Assembly (NCBI RefSeq): GCF_000485595.1
Contig: NW_014577101.1
Location: 157,170 to 203,463 of the forward strand
Reading direction: 5' to 3'
Source: Priapulus caudatus
Lineage: Eukaryota > Priapulida > Priapulimorpha > Priapulimorphida > Priapulidae
Length of the DNA: 46,294 nt
The position numbers and the translations under genes are program-made. Positions 10,907 to 19,426 of the stretch are shown here, piece after piece; positions within the stretch are counted from its first letter, which is position 1; every line of letters begins with the position of its first letter. The notes under the pieces were generated by a model that searched no databases, was not told the DNA's origin, and saw nothing but the letters and a program-made list of their open reading frames with translations.

Positions 10907-12060
10907 TATGCTGTCCCTCGGTGTCGGGGATGACATTGGTGTCCCAGTTAAACAGAGTATAAAGGGGACACGTATTAATTATATTACACCGATTTCATTT
11001 CATTGTGCCACGCGACAAATGACTGTCAGTGAACGGTGTTTTTCGCAGTAACCAATTGGTTTATTACTGAAACAGAACAGCACAGTGGACAAGGGGCCGA
11101 GCGTACCCTACCTGCGGGACAAGCAGCTCTGCTTTGTTCTGCCCGTCGTGTACGACGGCAGCGGCATTGGCAAGTCGTTCGGCGACGTGCTGACAGACGC
11201 GAAGCCGAAGTATGTCGTTAACACTACCGTCAGCGTCTCATTCGTCGCCGGTCATCCTCGCAACAACCTCATGGTATGTACGCTCGGACTATCTAACTGC
11301 TGCGACGATCTCGTGGTACGTACGCTTATACGATCTAACCGCTGCGACTATCTCATCGAAACTCGAATCTTCGTCATGTGTTCGACGCTAGTCACTGTGA
11401 CGATCAGTCCTGAGGTTTTGGCTTCATTGCTCGCCCGTGTTTGCAAGCTAAGGCGTCATTACGTGGAACGGATGCCTTCTTCTGGCTCAATGTCTCAATG
11501 GCTGCCTTGTTTCGTTCGATTCAGACGGGTGCCACGTTTTTGACAGTGGAGTGGTGGAATCCTGAGCAGTCGACCTGGCACGTGGCGTACACAGACAGCA
11601 GCTGGGAGACAAGGTGCGTAGAAGCAGTGCCACAACGTGTATTGTGCGATGCAGTCGGGCTATCGGGTTACACGTGACTGCTCCGTCGAAGCGGAACTAG
11701 CATGAAACATGGCGGCAAGCAGAGTCGTCGGGCAGCGATCGAACACTTATAAATCATCTTCTGCTTTTGCAAAATACACGTAGGTTCAAGTGGACGCGAA
11801 CGTCCTCTCTGCTGGGTAAAAGCCAGGCGACCGTAGAGTGGGATATCCCGGCAGCGGCCATGCCAGGCGTCTACCGCATGCGCCATTTTGGCCACGAGAA
11901 GTCGGTCACTGGTGACATCCACCCCTACGCTGGGACATCTGCCTCCTTTATCGTCGAGACGATGGAAGAGGCCAGCCCACGTGGCATAGAGGGGCCGAGA
12001 GGCAAGCTTATAGACTTCTTCCTTAGAAGTGTATTGAGCCTGATAACTAGTGGTGACTAG
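101..12060 (+). CDS. ASAH2: neutral ceramidase, 5'-partial, 16 exons visible
   Basis: Neutral ceramidase hydrolyses ceramide to sphingosine and fatty acid, in the secretory route or at the cell surface. Exons by frame and splice sites: 101-250, 1011-1187, 1676-1803, 5570-5647, 5929-6049, 7152-7274, 7467-7553, 7827-7931, 8171-8252, 8432-8544, 9174-9268, 9773-9911, 10688-10783, 11076-11273, 11525-11613, 11784-12060. They join in phase to 685 residues. Seen: HTHSGPGG (zinc-ligand region) in exon 2, VHCTSMNNTNHLISGDNKGY in exon 5, the nucleophile motif GDVSPN in exon 6 (Ser codon 7197-7199), GYSFAAGTTDGPG in exon 9, VPGEFSTMSGRR across exons 11-12, FEEYQ and IYGPHTLQAYI in exons 12-13, then the C-terminal beta-sandwich ending FIVET. 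The signal peptide and first ~90 residues lie upstream of the window. About 30 residues follow the usual family end. A further optional exon is listed separately. Family assignment is very secure. Confidence 0.95.
340..430. repeat. weak dispersed repeat (copy at 6070-6160)
   Basis: CATACCTGT...ACCTGTCTAT...AGTGGCAGTT-like order is shared with 6070-6160, with indels. Probably an old interspersed repeat in introns 1 and 5 of ceramidase. Confidence 0.35.
820..862. repeat. AGGAGT-family hairpin 1
   Basis: Arms AGGAGTGAATA (824-834) and TATTCACTCCT (849-859), next to a (TA)n run at 795-819, in ceramidase intron 1. Confidence 0.6.
1204..1243. repeat. AGGAGT-family palindrome 2
   Basis: CAGGAGTAGATCATAGGGAA and its near-complement form a 40-bp palindrome with two mismatched pairs and no spacer, in ceramidase intron 2. 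Confidence 0.65.
2149..2154 (-). terminator. polyadenylation signal candidate for the GT10 gene
   Basis: Minus-strand AATAAA about 80 bp downstream of the fucosyltransferase stop codon. Confidence 0.45.
2235..3341 (-). CDS. alpha-1,3-fucosyltransferase-like protein (GT10), single exon
   Basis: A 368-residue type II membrane protein that should transfer fucose from GDP-fucose to glycans in the Golgi. A short cytosolic tail (ending CDVKI) is followed by one membrane segment at about residues 14-30, then a lumenal stem and catalytic domain. GT10 signatures: FYSLEPPP (118-125), FNWTMTYRRDSD (141-152), VSNC (186-189), VDVYGRCG (206-213), KFYLAYESAQCTDYITEKYF (237-256, the donor-site motif), VPVVWG and SYIHVDDF. 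Possible N-glycosylation sites are at N49, N142 and N307. It lies antisense inside ceramidase intron 3 (1804-5569) and is strikingly GC- and CpG-rich against AT-rich flanks. Intronless coding regions are normal for many animal GT10 genes, so this alone does not show retroposition. An AATAAA on the minus strand (2154-2149) follows the stop by about 80 bp. The acceptor specificity is unknown. Confidence 0.88.
   Translation of the reverse strand: MNFAKTCARCDVKIAALLVVLLAISLLLATYARIDRVVRPRRPDAAPANKTILFWTGYYGDPRWKSVESILRLCERPCVAEYDRARASAADAVVCFGFNMRNAAPPPDHRDPRQPWVFYSLEPPPVTAATGFRGNAHAGVFNWTMTYRRDSDFPLPYREIRRQPAGRAPAPRDYAVGKSKMAAAMVSNCKRKRMRRIEELSSFVTVDVYGRCGARGRACDVTHDRPACLARLLAPYKFYLAYESAQCTDYITEKYFGVAARHNVVPVVWGAVAADYALAAVPGSYIHVDDFPTTRQLADYLMLLDGNDTLYNEYFAWKREFLIGDGTYRRAWCALCDALHTGAISPRVYEDFGGWWDSSCARDDFERT
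3654..3836. mobile_element. MITE with ~27-bp terminal inverted repeats, TA ends
   Basis: The left end TACCGTATATGATCGCGTAA and the right end, ending TTACGCGAGTATATACGGTA, are complementary over about 27 bp, continuing into AACCGC. Inside are two related GGCGC(C/A)(C/T)TATAA(G/A)CCGCA segments. No coding capacity. It lies in ceramidase intron 3, just upstream of the GT10 gene. Confidence 0.75.
4566..4748. repeat. 31-bp-arm hairpin bracketed by direct repeats
   Basis: Arms 4616-4646 and 4672-4702 pair at 30 of 31 positions around a 25-nt loop. Outside them, related direct repeats occur at 4566-4593 (ATTCCCTTGAATTTACTGTG...) and 4721-4748 (ATTCCCTTGAATTTACCGTG...). The whole lies in ceramidase intron 3. 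Confidence 0.75.
4861..5034 (+). repeat. 174-bp dispersed repeat, copy 1
   Basis: Identical base for base to 10441-10614. It begins GTCAATTCGGCCGGTGGCGG and ends in an (AT)n tail. A short GGCGGGTTCCTAATG resembles a weak box B, so a SINE-like origin is possible but unproved. Confidence 0.85.
6050..7151. other. ceramidase intron 5, no gene seen
   Basis: A 1.1-kb intron. Apart from the weak repeat copy at its start and a purine-rich stretch at about 6220-6480, I see no exon or RNA gene on either strand. Confidence 0.6.
7999..8044. repeat. AGGAGT-family perfect 46-bp palindrome 3
   Basis: TATCAAGAGTAGATAATAAC followed by ACA forms a perfect 23+23 palindrome with no spacer, in the ceramidase intron 7932-8170. 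Confidence 0.9.
8736..8834 (+). other. possible extra ceramidase exon, 33 codons, phase 0-0
   Basis: Between the exons encoding PILLDTGE (ends 8544) and ISYPYSWQ (starts 9174) lies an open stretch that begins after an acceptor-like attag and ends before gtcagt. It is exactly 99 bp, so including it keeps frame. It would insert QGNVDPFNPIAIF followed by VDVLVGTILGNLLTQIDRLN, largely hydrophobic. As I know the family, these two exons are contiguous in other neutral ceramidases, so this would be an optional or lineage-specific insertion. The donor is weak, and chance openness cannot be excluded. Confidence 0.35.
9337..9627. mobile_element. inverted-repeat element with internal tandem motifs
   Basis: Ends TATAAGAGGGTGGGTAAGGG (9337-9356) and the near-complement of that sequence (9604-9627) bound about 290 bp. 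Inside, (C/T)GTGAACTGTGAAT occurs three times between about 9391 and 9490, and CGTGAATCTATGCAT three times at 9508, 9525 and 9545. There is no coding potential. Confidence 0.55.
9630..9690. repeat. AGGAGT-family hairpin 4
   Basis: Arms ATCAGGAGTGTATCAATA (9630-9647) and TATTGATAGACTCCTGAT (9673-9690) pair at 17 of 18 positions around an AT-rich loop, in the ceramidase intron 9269-9772. Confidence 0.75.
9960..10180. repeat. probable transposable-element fragment
   Basis: A GGCAGTGGCGG...GGGGGGTTTGGGGGTACCCC core with following sequence unlike the flanking intron. It resembles the G-rich segments near 13975 and 20840. Family not identified. Confidence 0.3.
10441..10614 (+). repeat. 174-bp dispersed repeat, copy 2
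   Basis: Second identical copy, same orientation, in a different ceramidase intron (9912-10687), also ending in (AT)n. Identity suggests recent mobility or gene conversion. Confidence 0.85.
10876..10907 (+). repeat. (TTTC)n microsatellite
   Basis: Eight near-perfect TTTC units in the last-but-two ceramidase intron. Confidence 0.9.
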
Positions 12061-12352
12061 CCGGCACCTAGATGTACCTTTAGACAGTGTGTTAGACAGT
12101 GCTAGATTGTATGTCTTCTGTTATGCATTACAGATGTTTGCAAATGGTGACTATACATTTCCACATCTAGATGTAGAGTCCGTGTTTTCATGTTTCTTTT
12201 ATACTGCTAAAGTAATGTGACGTTTTAATCGTGTCACTGTCTCTCAGATTTAGCTTGTATGTGTGTGTGCTCTCACACTCATTGATAGTAACATGTTTTT
12301 TGTTTACCATGGCATTGTGTGCATTGTGAGCATCTTATTTCTTGCATTCTAG

Positions 12353-12492
12353 CTGACACATTCTACCAGCATGTGGGACTGCATGCGCAAGCTCCCCATC
12401 CCTCACTGAGCATGGCGGAAATACTCAAACGTATAAAACTCAATAAGACTGTGCTTAAGGACAAGCTGAGACAAATCAGACAAGCAGATTAG
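12353..12492 (+). other. possible alternative last exon downstream of ceramidase
   Basis: An acceptor-like sequence (cattctag, ending 12352) is followed by a frame that stays open for 45 residues to TAG at 12490-12492. It reads DTFYQHVGLH..., then MAEILKRIKLNKTVLKDKLR, then QIRQAD: a lysine-rich, helix-like tail. Entry needs a phase-1 donor; G|GTGACT at 12053, just before the ceramidase stop codon, would supply one and would extend the ceramidase C-terminus. The donor is weak and no homologue is recognised, so this is inference. Confidence 0.2.
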
Positions 12493-13800
12493 TGCATGTT
12501 GCTCAACCTGGTGCTCAATTTTGGCTTTGCCATAATGGGTAACTTGATGTCATACAGTAGTAGTCCGAATGTTTGACCGGTGATGACCTGAATTAATGTT
12601 TTCGTTGAAAATATTTTACTGTAGTTTAATCATTCTCGAGTGATCTACAATGTCAATGACTGTGATGCATTGGTGCTCAGTAAGAAAAGATTTGTATTAC
12701 GTAGCATGCCTAGGTTGTACGCACCTTACGTAGTATGGCTGTCGTATATATATGATGAGCCGTTATATTAAGGTAGACATTTCTATCTCACTAGCTTTGT
12801 TATATTGTGATCGATCAAATTTTTATTGTAACCGTGCCCGTTAGGTTATGAATCAACCTTGTTTTTCACCATGCCCTCATCATCTTTGTAAGTATATTAT
12901 ATAAGTTCAGAAGTAGCCGTTTCACAGTTGCCTTCATCTTATTAAGAGTGTAATACGACTGTAGTATAAACTTGGAAGTCTGTAGCCATTAGAGTTTTTG
13001 AGTTACTCTGGTTAATGATGACATAGCAAACAAGTTGCAAGACAGTCTAATCCTTGTGTTAGCTGTCTCTTTGGTACCAGGACTGTGGTATCTAGAGGTT
13101 ATTTTTGGGTAGGCATTATGCTAGAGGGTTATGTGAACATACCTATTATTTTCATGTGATAAGCATGTGATGTTAGAAACATATAAAATCATTATATTTT
13201 CGTTTTCATCTGCTTTCTGGCATGTTGTTAAATATTCCTTATATTTTTACATTGAAGGTAATTTAAAGATTAGTTATTGCATAGCTCCATTCAATATTAT
13301 TTACTGAGCACGTATGAATTCAACAATTGGAAAACTGTAGATTATTATTAGTATTGTTGAAATTCCAGATTTATATGGCCAAACGAATCAACAGCACCTA
13401 AATACCTACCTTAAATTTTATTTTATTGAAGCTGGCAACAAATTTTTTGTTTGACCTGAGATAATAGATTTATTACTGTTATGTGAAAAACATAATCTGT
13501 TAATAGACAATTTATCCATCTGTTATTAGTTATTCTGTTTAATATTCATACATAGTCATATTGCTGTAACATACTTCATATTTTGCAACTTTTAGAAAAA
13601 ACAAAATATGTAAAACTCCTAATATATAATGCAACAGAAATGTTTAATTTACAACTTTGGATGTGGGATCTTGCTTAGATTTGAGTAACCAACAACAACT
13701 ACACTTCAAGCTCATTAAAATTATTCATATATTACATATAATGCACTGTACAAGTACTGCTTTTCTAATTCTATCAATTGATTAACACTTAAAATCCCTA
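12493..13800. other. intergenic, between convergent ceramidase and HDHD2 genes
   Basis: AT-rich, no convincing exon on either strand. It probably contains the ceramidase 3' end, but I cannot fix a poly(A) site. Confidence 0.6.
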
Positions 13801-13954
13801 GTCTACTTAACAAGGCCTGCTGTCATAGATTGTTAAAGAAACAGGAGTATTATATCTACTACAGGGTTTCTTCTGAGGGAAAATTAGACAACGGAGGTAA
13901 TGGCCAGTTGGGGAGAAAACGTGCATGATGGATTCAAAGCGTGCAGTAGGCATG

Positions 13955-14225
13955 AATGTGGATTCTGCAGGCAGATTGGGGGGGGGGTTCTGGGCATCTC
14001 CCCCAGCAAAATTGCATCCGAATGCACCGATTGTTACAGTTGCGTGGGCGTGCTTATTGCTGTATATGTAGGGGTGGCCACCGCTGGTATGAGGGAGCGA
14101 TAGCAAAACTTTCCCGGAATCCAGGAGAAAGCTGCAATCAGGAATGACACATGAGTGTGCTGGCAAAAAACGATGCTGTGAATTTCATTACGATTTTCCA
14201 TGTATATAGTCAGAAGCACATGGTG
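13955..14225. repeat. dispersed repeat, copy A
   Basis: The segment from the G-run at 13979 to CCATGTATATAG (about 14199-14210) matches 20840-21030 in the same order: GGTGG(C/G)CACC..., CTGCAATC(A/G)GGAATGACACA, GTGAATTTCATTACAAT/GAT. Roughly three-quarters identical by eye. It lies just beyond the HDHD2 3' end. Confidence 0.6.
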
Positions 14226-14241
14226 TCATGATGGTGATCTA

Positions 14242-14247
14242 TTTATT
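14242..14247 (-). terminator. polyadenylation signal candidate for HDHD2
   Basis: Minus-strand AATAAA about 140 bp after the HDHD2 stop codon, the first one met downstream. Confidence 0.5.
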
Positions 14248-14384
14248 TTTGCATTGACACTAGTTTGACAACGGCAGGTAAATACAGGAAGATTTTCACA
14301 ACGGCGTTGTTAAATTTTACGACGGCGGTGCGCCGCAGTACCTCTTATTTAGAAGAAACTCTGTACTAGAAGGTTCTAGCGGTG

Positions 14385-16802
14385 TCATAACAAGTTGTCA
14401 ATTATATAGTCAACGCTGGCTGGAAAATCTGGGCACGTGAGATGCGGAGCTGGTTGAATTTTGCTTTCGTCTTTGCTTCTATATTTACCTGCAATCAAAT
14501 GCAATCATACCTGGAGCATTCGTTTAAATACGTCATGGTATTTGTAAATGTAATAGAAAGACTGCATTTTTTCTTAGGGGTAGAGAAATACATGGGTTGT
14601 CAGTGACAGTCTGATGGAATAATTTGAGAATTGTAACTTACCTGTTTGTACAAGGATTCCTAACATTCCACACTTCTGAGCACCACCAACGTCATCTATT
14701 ACATCCTGAAAACAGATTTGTGTACAAAACAATTACATTTTCTAATTATTCTGCTTATATTAAATTACATTTTTGCGTATGTCGCATTTCACTGATACAT
14801 ATATCGTGGATACAATATTGATACCATTACTACTATATCAACGAATTTGATATATCACAGCTCTATAGTCAAACACAGAAAACATGACTTAGTTTTGGAA
14901 TATCAGTATTGAAACATTTTTGATCAGACCTTTTAGAGAGATTATTTTCCATTTGAACCCCCTACGCACAAGTTCAATAAAGCAACTAATTAATGTATTT
15001 TTAGTCTAACTTTTTTTTACGAGTTAGCGAGAGAAGGAGAGAAGGGTGGCAACACAGGCAGAGAGACAGCGAGTGAGAAACAAAGACATACAACAAGAGT
15101 ATTGAAGGAGCTATATCACTGTTTTTTAAGACACACATGCATGTTCAATATCATTAAAGGCACTTAAAGCTGGATACATAAACTCACATCTCCTATCATG
15201 ACGGCTTGGTCTGGAGGACAACTGAACTCTTGCAATGCCTCCAGAAAAAAAGCCTTCTCCGGCTTGCCCAGCACCACTGCTTGTGTGCCAGTGGCATATT
15301 CTAGTGCGTGCACAAAGGGGCCTGGTCCCAGGTAGAGACCATCTTTCTTTTTTAAGTATCGTGCTTTGTGGATGCCTATTAACGTTGAACCATCCAATAA
15401 CATCCTGGAAAAGGTGAGATAATCATGCACCACTGGTGACCTCTAGTGACATCTTACCACATCGTGGTCACTTCCTAATCACTAACACCTCCTATCACTT
15501 CCTAAGGCTAACACAAACTCAGGATTCATCCTTACTTTCAGATAAATCAGGCTTTTCTATGCAGCATATCAATTTTGAGCGTTTAATATTCGCTACAAAT
15601 GAACAGAAATATCATTTTAAACATTCATGTGTCCACTAGCATTTATGCTACTAGCTATAACACACATTTCTACTTTTTTAAATAATATTTAGTATTTAAC
15701 AATTAATAAAAAACGATATATAAAAAAAAATTAAACTGAAAATTATATTGAATGCTGGCTTCATTTTGTCTAATGAGACACATCACTGCAAACTCAATTA
15801 GGGAAATGAAATATATAATGCAAAAAATGTACCTGAATGCCTCATTCATCTTGGAATAGTTGAAACAGCTAGGTGCCAAGCCAATGACAACAGCATTTGG
15901 ATCGGATGTCCCCACGCCTTATATGTGCACATGACAAAAACAGAGGCTTCATGAGGCACTAGTTATTCCTTTTCTTACTGGTATTTGCTTTGCAGGATGT
16001 GCAATTTTGGTTTGATTTAATGATATTTGTGCTGACACAATATAGAACCTAATTGGTGCTCATATATCAATGCTATTGATATTATGGAATTTTTGACAAA
16101 AATAACAAAACCATACCTTTTTGCAAATTTATACATGGAATTTCACATTTTTGGCTACAACTACAAGTGACCACTTCAAAGCCAGTGATCTGGATTTTGT
16201 ATGCAAACCTATGTCAGAAACTTAATGTGTTACTTAACACACTGTAATGGCACACACTCGCCTTCAAAATCTTCCATAGCTTCTTTCTCGAGCATCAGTA
16301 ATGGTCGAATTTTATGTGTATCAACATAGCTTCTCGCTGCAGATAGTGATGTGAAGATTTCAGATTTCTCTATGTCAAAGCCAAGACTATGCAGTCTCTC
16401 GTGCAAGACTCTCCTACTCTCCTTGGTTGTATTGGTCACAAACTTCACATTCACTTTTCTTCGCAATCTAAAATAATACTAAATTACTAATCATGATCCA
16501 TCAAAGATACTAATCACCAAAGCAGTATGTATTCTGTGGCAGCCAGATATCTAGCATGTAGGTTGAGTGTCTGAAAGTCGGATAAGTAGCCATAGCCAAT
16601 GTTCACGGGTATTTATACTGTCTTAGATGTGCTAACAGTAACATGAGCCCTGACTGAGAGAATAGAAAGGGGATACATTGACATGATAGTATTACTATTA
16701 CCTGTTTAATGCATTTACTGCTCCTGGTATAGCATAATCTTCTATATGCAAGGTTCCACTCAAATCTATCAGTACTGTGCAAACCTTACTCGACTTAAAC
16801 AT
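14385..16802 (-). CDS. HDHD2: HDHD2-like HAD-superfamily hydrolase, complete, 6 exons
   Basis: A HAD phosphatase of the HDHD2/LHPP group; the physiological substrate is uncertain. Exons in transcript order: 16802-16702, 16467-16262, 15917-15833, 15404-15188, 14705-14642, 14488-14385. Joined they give 258 residues, the length I expect for HDHD2. Motif I is [12 protein letters not shown] (D13 nucleophile; the usual second Asp is Ser15, as in HDHD2). Motif II is FVTNTTKES (43-51). Motif III is [10 protein letters not shown] (Lys178). Motif IV is [14 protein letters not shown] (Asp203-Asp208). Cap-domain landmarks are [26 protein letters not shown] and [20 protein letters not shown]. The end is [19 protein letters not shown]. 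The second intron starts with GC (GAAG|GCGAGT), needed to join DFEG to VGTSDPN. The gene is convergent with ceramidase and divergent from uroporphyrinogen-III synthase. Confidence 0.95.
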
Positions 16803-16902
16803 TCTGAGTGATGGAGCACTGCACTGCATCCAGTGAGTCACTGACACCGAGTGCCAGTGGCAGTGATTCACTAACGCACGAAGGGTCGTTGTCGTGTAAT
16901 GG

Positions 16903-17041
16903 CGTATATAATATGTACCCGAGGTAGTTATTTGATATGGTTAGGGTTAGGGTTACTAGTATTAGGGTGTTAGGGTTAGGGTTAGGGAGTAGGCGAAGGC
17001 GACATACTCGCCGACACCTCGGGTACTACATATAGTATACG
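16903..17041. mobile_element. small inverted-repeat element enclosing telomere-like repeats
   Basis: Arms 16903-16925 (ending TGTACCCGAGGT) and 17016-17041 (starting ACCTCGGGTACTACATATAG) are inverted copies with a 3-bp indel. Between them lie several GGTTAG/TTAGGG units (16939-16987). The element begins about 100 bp upstream of the HDHD2 start codon. Confidence 0.55.
16939..16987 (+). repeat. interstitial telomere-like (TTAGGG)n
   Basis: Six or seven imperfect TTAGGG units in two runs separated by TTACTAGTA. The metazoan telomere hexamer is here internal to the sequence and enclosed by inverted arms. Confidence 0.85.
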
Positions 17042-17059
17042 ACAGCGCCCCCTTCAGCT

Positions 17060-17250
17060 TCACTAACAGTGTCAGTATAGGCCTAACACTGTCTAACACT
17101 GTCACGGACAGACGTAGCCACAAGTTCCCTTCTCGGTTAACACTACGTTTCCTACGACGTGTAACAGTCGGAGAGCCTGGTCGGTTTAGGACAGACGCTG
17201 GCACTGTCGTGTCACTGTCAGCACTGTCAATATCACTAACACTACAGTAA
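17060..17250. repeat. degenerate CACTGTC-rich stretch
   Basis: CACTGTC, CACTAAC and related words recur irregularly through the HDHD2 upstream region (for example near 17090, 17100, 17204, 17213 and 17222). It resembles a decayed minisatellite and overlaps the upstream block. Confidence 0.4.
17104..17178 (-). repeat. upstream block, HDHD2 copy
   Basis: Read on the minus strand, this ~75-bp block (CCAGGCTCTCCGACTGTTAC ... AACCGAGAAGGGAACTTGTG) closely matches 19203-19282 on the plus strand. It lies about 300-375 bp upstream of the HDHD2 start codon, in the gene's own orientation. Both copies can be read as SV[N/K]REGNLWL. Whether it is promoter, leader or an old duplicated exon is unknown. 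Confidence 0.6.
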
Positions 17251-17530
17251 CATTAACAAGCGAACAGGCTACTGAATCAAGTCCTTAGTTAAGTTATGTT
17301 CTAATAGTGATATACTACTCGTCTGTGTCTTCTGGAATCAAAGCTTCGATATACATGTATATTTACGAATATTTAGGCATTAAACAGTTTCAGCATAGGT
17401 TTCAGCAGAGCATTTATATGCTCTGGTTTCAGCCTCAGGTGTCAGCAGCCAGAATCTAAACAGAAATCGTGAATTTGCGCCATCTATCGATCAAAATGAC
17501 AAGACTGTCCGTATGTGTTATATTCTGTGC

Positions 17531-17580
17531 AGTATACCAGAGCACGTATATTATAATCATATACGTGCTCTGGGTATACT
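17531..17580. repeat. 50-bp hairpin
   Basis: Arms AGTATACCAGAGCACGTATAT and ATATACGTGCTCTGGGTATACT pair around a 7-nt loop with one bulged base, in the HDHD2-synthase spacer. Confidence 0.75.
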
Positions 17581-18129
17581 ACGTAACATATGGTATATCT
17601 TGTATCTATGTCTGTGCGCGGATATAATTATCATATTATAATTATCAGAGGGGTACTTTCGATCGTTAGGATAATATTATTTAATAATCTGAAACTCAAC
17701 ATAGCTCCAACAGGTGGCTCTGCTGTTGCGCACCGTTCATGGCATCAGACGCAGAACGTTCTCTCAACTTCTCTCAATCTCTGGTTCACAGGTAGTTTGA
17801 ACGTTCCCTCGTAACCTCGTAAGTAATGGTCTTCAATTTTCAAAGTCCAAGGGACTATATCGAAAACTGGTAAAAAATAATAGCAAATAAACACGAAATT
17901 TATCTATCGAAGTCTTAATGTTTCTGAGCTTTCTCTGATAATAATAATAATAATAATAATATTTTGGAAACTGGAGGGAAAGCAATAGAGGGTTCCGCGA
18001 TTTTTCATATTACCTACAATGCAACGCCGCCGGCCATTTGGGTTCCAGAAACCAGTTCAGGTACTGTACAAGTACATTGAGCAACGCAACTCTGCTCATT
18101 TTCTTCGCCTATTAAGCAAATCCCTCACC

Positions 18130-18300
18130 ATGCCGATCTCCTGCGGTGTTGTCAATTGCAGCAATCGGTATCCGAGACAGGCACACGGCTTTTTTAGGCT
18201 GCCTATTGTGATCACAATACAAGGTGAAGTGACGAAAGAGATGTCAGACAGGAGAAGACGATGCTGGTTGGCGGCCATAAACCGTACTGGCATGAGTGAA
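18130..18300 (+). pseudogene. THAP zinc-finger N-terminal fragment
   Basis: From the ATG at 18130 the frame reads MPISCGVVNCSNRYPRQAHG, then FFRLP..., then CWLAAINRTGMSE. This is the first half of a C2CH THAP domain: C-x4-C near the N-terminus, then F-x-L-P, then W-x-x-x-I-N-R. The second C-x2-H half is not seen. The frame stays open beyond, but there it is only the complement of the SWIM-protein tail. The fragment starts near the left end of the transposon remnant and was probably the DNA-binding end of a transposase. Confidence 0.6.
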
Positions 18301-19021
18301 ACGATGATCATGCAGGATCCTTCGTGTCTGAAGTCTTCGGTTTTGGCTGAAGGTCGAACTGGTGTCTCGGCAGGTGTCTGGTCTGATGTGATGGCAGGTT
18401 TCTTGGCAGGTGTCTTAGCTGGGCCAGCTTGTTTGTCCATACATTTATCCAATCGCTTCTTCAGCCCCCTGGCAGATGTGAAGTCAATGTCTGTCAGCTG
18501 TGCATAGGCCACACCTGTAAGTGAAGCCGGCATCCAGTAGGCAGCTGTTTGAGTGGGTGTGGTGGTTTCCCTTACACGTGCAGCCTACTCTACGTAGAAT
18601 AGCACCGAGGCAACGTGTGAACAAGATTCGCCAAGCCCGGCTTTACAATTACAGTGCGCTGACATGACTGCTCCATTTTCTCTCATCATAACCCACGGAT
18701 GGAGAGACGGTATATTCATAGACTGGGAGTGCATAACACGTACTCGGAAAACGTAGATGGGGTACTCATTGTTTACATCATAGATGTAGACAGATACACT
18801 TCTCACCCAACCGCAGACCAGTCGATCGTAGGCATCCAGGCTTTTGTAGTTCTGAAAGTCCTTGAGAGTATAAAATGGACTCGGCTGGAATGTTAGGTAG
18901 TTCACGAGATCCAAATAGGTGTGTGATGGGAACACATTGTGGTCCTCACTCCATTTGGCATTGTCTATTTGGTATGGGTCTCGATTCCCAATGCACGCAA
19001 TTTTCTTGATTTTTAGTGCAA
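18300..19021 (-). pseudogene. SWIM zinc-finger protein fragment with in-frame stop
   Basis: On the minus strand a frame entering from the right terminal repeat reads IGNRDPYQIDNAKWSEDHNV, FPSHTYLDLVNYL..., then the SWIM motif AHCNCKAGLGESCSHVASVL (CxC...CxH). A TAG (18587-18585) interrupts it after LFYVE. It then continues in the same frame with AARVRE, TAAYWMP and TDIDFTSARGLKKRLDKCM, and a Pro/Ala/Lys-rich linker. The layout matches SWIM proteins that in other invertebrates precede a YqaJ-like nuclease; that nuclease is absent here. Confidence 0.65.
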
Positions 19022-19202
19022 GTCGCGGAACCCTCTATATGCCTAGCCAATACATATCATATATACATATAATATATATCATATATTATGATATATATAT
19101 AATATATCATATATACATATCTTTTGACTTATCTTATGATCGGTCAATATTTACCATTTAAAGTATTGAGACCGTATAACTTATTAAAGCATATAATACA
19201 TG

Positions 19203-19282
19203 AAACTGGCCAGGCTCTCCCACTGTTGCATGGCGGAGGCCTCTCGCCAATGTAGTGTTAAGCGAGAAGGGAACTTGTGGCT
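19203..19282 (+). repeat. upstream block, uroporphyrinogen-III synthase copy
   Basis: This is the plus-strand partner of 17104-17178: it shares GGCTCTCC, the CTGTT region and then GAGAAGGGAACTTGTGGCTA, nearly exact over the last ~28 bp. It ends about 145 bp before the synthase start codon. It contains a small ORF starting ATGGCGGAGGCC at 19230. Confidence 0.6.
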
Positions 19283-19426
19283 AATAATACATAATAGGCC
19301 TACATATGCATATGCTTGACATTGATATTAATTATTATTGATATTGTTATAAAGTGTTACGATCATTGTATAATTATGTATATATACCGTTCGACAGAGG
19401 AAAACAAAAAACCGGCAAATATAAAG

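Larger units (their letters stand above)
17988..19035. mobile_element. TA-flanked DNA transposon remnant carrying THAP and SWIM pieces
   Basis: Exact 13-bp terminal inverted repeats, GAGGGTTCCGCGA (17988-18000) and its complement (19023-19035), each flanked by TA, bound a 1,048-bp unit. Inside, a THAP-like reading frame runs rightward from the left end, and a SWIM zinc-finger frame runs leftward from the right end with one in-frame stop. THAP-bearing transposases, and accessory proteins with a SWIM plus YqaJ-nuclease make-up, are known from eukaryotic ISL2EU/Harbinger-type DNA transposons as I recall them. I see no transposase catalytic core or nuclease, so this looks like an internally deleted, non-autonomous copy. 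It sits between the divergent HDHD2 and synthase genes. Confidence 0.75.

Noticed and set aside
16939-16987. Chromosome end
   Set aside because: Unique gene sequence continues on both sides; the run is short and imperfect.
18096-18533. The 145-codon minus ORF as a separate gene
   Set aside because: Its first part is the continuation of the SWIM frame after the TAG; its last part is the complement of the THAP fragment.
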